A stretch of 7,303 bases of DNA, taken from assembly GCA_021641225.1 (NCBI GenBank), contig JAJWXI010000089.1, forward strand, positions 1-7,303, in the 5' to 3' direction. Made by a program: the position numbers and the translations under genes. The notes beneath the pieces are model-generated. The model was not told the DNA's origin and did not search any database. It worked only from the letters and a program-made list of their open reading frames with translations. Below, piece after piece: positions 6,160 through 7,303 of the stretch (positions are counted from its first letter, which is position 1; each line of letters opens with the position of its first letter). Source of the stretch: Collinsella aerofaciens. GTDB taxonomy: Bacteria; Actinomycetota; Coriobacteriia; Coriobacteriales; Coriobacteriaceae.

Positions 6160-6166
6160 CTCCCTT
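6160..6166 (-). promoter_or_regulatory. Ribosome binding site deciding the MoaE-like start
   Basis: AAGGGAG on the minus strand lies 5 nt before the ATG at 6154. An in-frame TTG at 6178 would add eight residues (MSNQKGEI), but the ribosome site would then lie inside the coding region, so the ATG is preferred. Confidence 0.8.
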
Positions 6167-6187
6167 TTGATTGCTCAAGCAGCTAAT

Positions 6188-7186
6188 TTATTCTTCGACC
6201 GGCGTGAGCACCATGACGGCGCGCGTATTGCTCAGCGAAAGCGAGCGGCAGGTCACAAGCGTCACGACCTTGGTTGCCGAAGCTGCACGATCACTCGCGT
6301 CGCTTGCCGCGGCAGAGGCGCCATCGAGCATCTCGGACAGATAATTCGTCAGCCCATCATCGCCCTCAAAGTTGGGCGTGCGCGCCTTGGCGTACGTGTC
6401 CTCGACCACCTTGGTCGCCAGCGGGCGTAGCTTATACGTTGCGTCGCGCGTGATGTAGTACACATATTCAATGCTGTCGAATGTCGCCTGATCGGTCGTG
6501 TCCGAAATCACGTTGAACATCGAGCCGTCGTTCATGTGGTGGCCATAGATTGTAGTCTGTTGGTCGACCATGCCCGGCGCGGTATCGTCGCTATCCAAGA
6601 AGATGGCACCGGACGCATTGGATGTGCCATCAAACAGCGTATTGAGGTACTTGGAGTTGTTGTTGGTCTGCACCACGGGATAGTTGATATTGGTTCCCGG
6701 CGCATAAATCCAGCCAACAACCTCAGGATTTGTCTGAGCAAGCGCATCAAAGTCGATAATCGGAACGCCGCTGGCGTCCTTATCGCTCACATATTGCTTT
6801 TCGATCTTTTGATACGACTCGCTCGCCTGCTTGTAGCCAATCTGCGCATTGATAAAGATGGCAGCGGCGGCAACAATCAGACCGATGCCGATGATGATGA
6901 GCAGAATGGGGATGACGGAGCGGCGCTTCTTGCGCGGCGGCTCGGCGTAATCCGGCGGCGCGGCGTGCGACGAAGACCGGGGCGGCTTCTTGGCCGTGCT
7001 GTATGACGAGGGGCGATACGCGGCCGGCGTATCCTGTCGGCGATGCGTCGCCGGCGTCACGGGGCGCGGCGCACGCGGCTGCTGAGGAGAGGATGTCCGA
7101 CCCTGCTGCGCCGCATGAGCAGCGTCCGGCTTCGACGGATCGGGAATCTGAGAAGCCTTGAATCGTTTTCCCTGATAGTCGGACAT
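6188..7186 (-). CDS. Class B sortase with long cytoplasmic N-terminal tail
   Basis: It is a membrane-anchored cysteine transpeptidase, expected to cut a C-terminal sorting signal of a secreted protein and join it to the cell wall or to another protein. The 332-residue product has a Pro/Ser/basic tail at 1-89, ending in RKKRR (positive-inside), one membrane helix at about 91-113 and an extracellular catalytic domain from about 140. Class B hallmarks are NPEVVGWIYAPGTNINYPVVQ at 153-172 (in two parts), IYGHHM at 213-218 with catalytic His216, GSMF at 221-224, VTC at 311-313 with catalytic Cys313, and NTRAV at 320-324 with Arg322. An Ala/Ser/Asp-rich insert lies at about 289-305 just before the cysteine strand. 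The start at 7186 has AAGGAG 4 nt upstream. No sortase substrate with a recognisable sorting signal is in the window, so its target is unknown. It follows purE by 36 nt and probably shares its transcript. Confidence 0.93.
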   Translation of the reverse strand: MSDYQGKRFKASQIPDPSKPDAAHAAQQGRTSSPQQPRAPRPVTPATHRRQDTPAAYRPSSYSTAKKPPRSSSHAAPPDYAEPPRKKRRSVIPILLIIIGIGLIVAAAAIFINAQIGYKQASESYQKIEKQYVSDKDASGVPIIDFDALAQTNPEVVGWIYAPGTNINYPVVQTNNNSKYLNTLFDGTSNASGAIFLDSDDTAPGMVDQQTTIYGHHMNDGSMFNVISDTTDQATFDSIEYVYYITRDATYKLRPLATKVVEDTYAKARTPNFEGDDGLTNYLSEMLDGASAAASDASDRAASATKVVTLVTCRSLSLSNTRAVMVLTPVEE

Positions 7187-7222
7187 GGCTCTCCTTATGC
7201 TGCAAATAGGATGGCGGGGCGC

Positions 7223-7303
7223 CTAGGCGTCAGCCATCTCCTGCTTCATCTTCTCGATAACCTTGCGATACTCGGGGTCGCAGGCGCCCAGAATCTGCGT
7301 GGC
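7223..7303 (-). CDS. purE: Probable N5-carboxyaminoimidazole ribonucleotide mutase, C-terminal end only
   Basis: Only the last 26 codons and the TAG stop (7225-7223) are in the window. The tail reads ATQILGACDPEYRKVIEKMK and then six more residues ending in ADA. It fits the C-terminal helix of class I PurE, where (A/V)QILA..D.EL is followed by a charged amphipathic helix. PurE moves the carboxyl group of N5-CAIR to C4, giving CAIR, step six of bacterial purine synthesis, directly downstream of PurM's product. The nearby purF, purM and purN genes support the call. The piece is short, so another protein with a similar C-terminal helix is not excluded. Confidence 0.6.
   Translation of the reverse strand, partial: ATQILGACDPEYRKVIEKMKQEMADA

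Overview
The window is high-GC chromosomal DNA, probably from a gut actinobacterium of the class Coriobacteriia. A Collinsella-like genome is my best guess, from protein flavour, codon use and gene content. That placement is inference from memory and no search was run. No rRNA, tRNA, CRISPR array, transposase or phage gene was seen.

Layout: (1) 1-347, minus strand, is the N-terminal 115 codons of a galactitol-type PTS EIIA, cut by the window edge. (2) 348-499 is intergenic, with a 34-bp near-perfect palindrome and a strong intrinsic terminator for the purine genes. (3) 500-4118, minus strand, holds purF, purM and purN, in that transcription order. They encode the first, fifth and third steps of de novo IMP synthesis. 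purM and purN overlap by 11 nt. purF and purM are separated by 156 bp carrying a multi-armed hairpin element. (4) 4119-4417 is the divergent intergenic region, with a good sigma-A-type promoter for purF. (5) 4418-5647, plus strand, encodes a multi-pass membrane protein whose C-terminal half resembles the CmpB / 'putative ABC transporter type IV' family. It ends in a strong terminator. (6) 5738-7303, minus strand, reads in transcription order purE (3' end only), a class B sortase and a small MoaE-like protein. The gaps are 36 and 33 nt, which suggests one transcript.

Functionally, the region is a purine biosynthesis locus (purE, purF, purM, purN) interrupted by cell-surface and accessory genes. 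PurF keeps its glutaminase cysteine, PRPP loop and all four cysteines expected of the Fe-S type enzyme, but has an extra segment of about 34 residues. PurN and PurM look intact. The least ordinary items are the MoaE-like protein with partly lost catalytic residues, the sortase with a long cytoplasmic Pro-rich tail, and the intergenic palindromes. Mismatches in those palindromes become G-U pairs in the minus-strand RNA. I found no convincing new multi-gene system.
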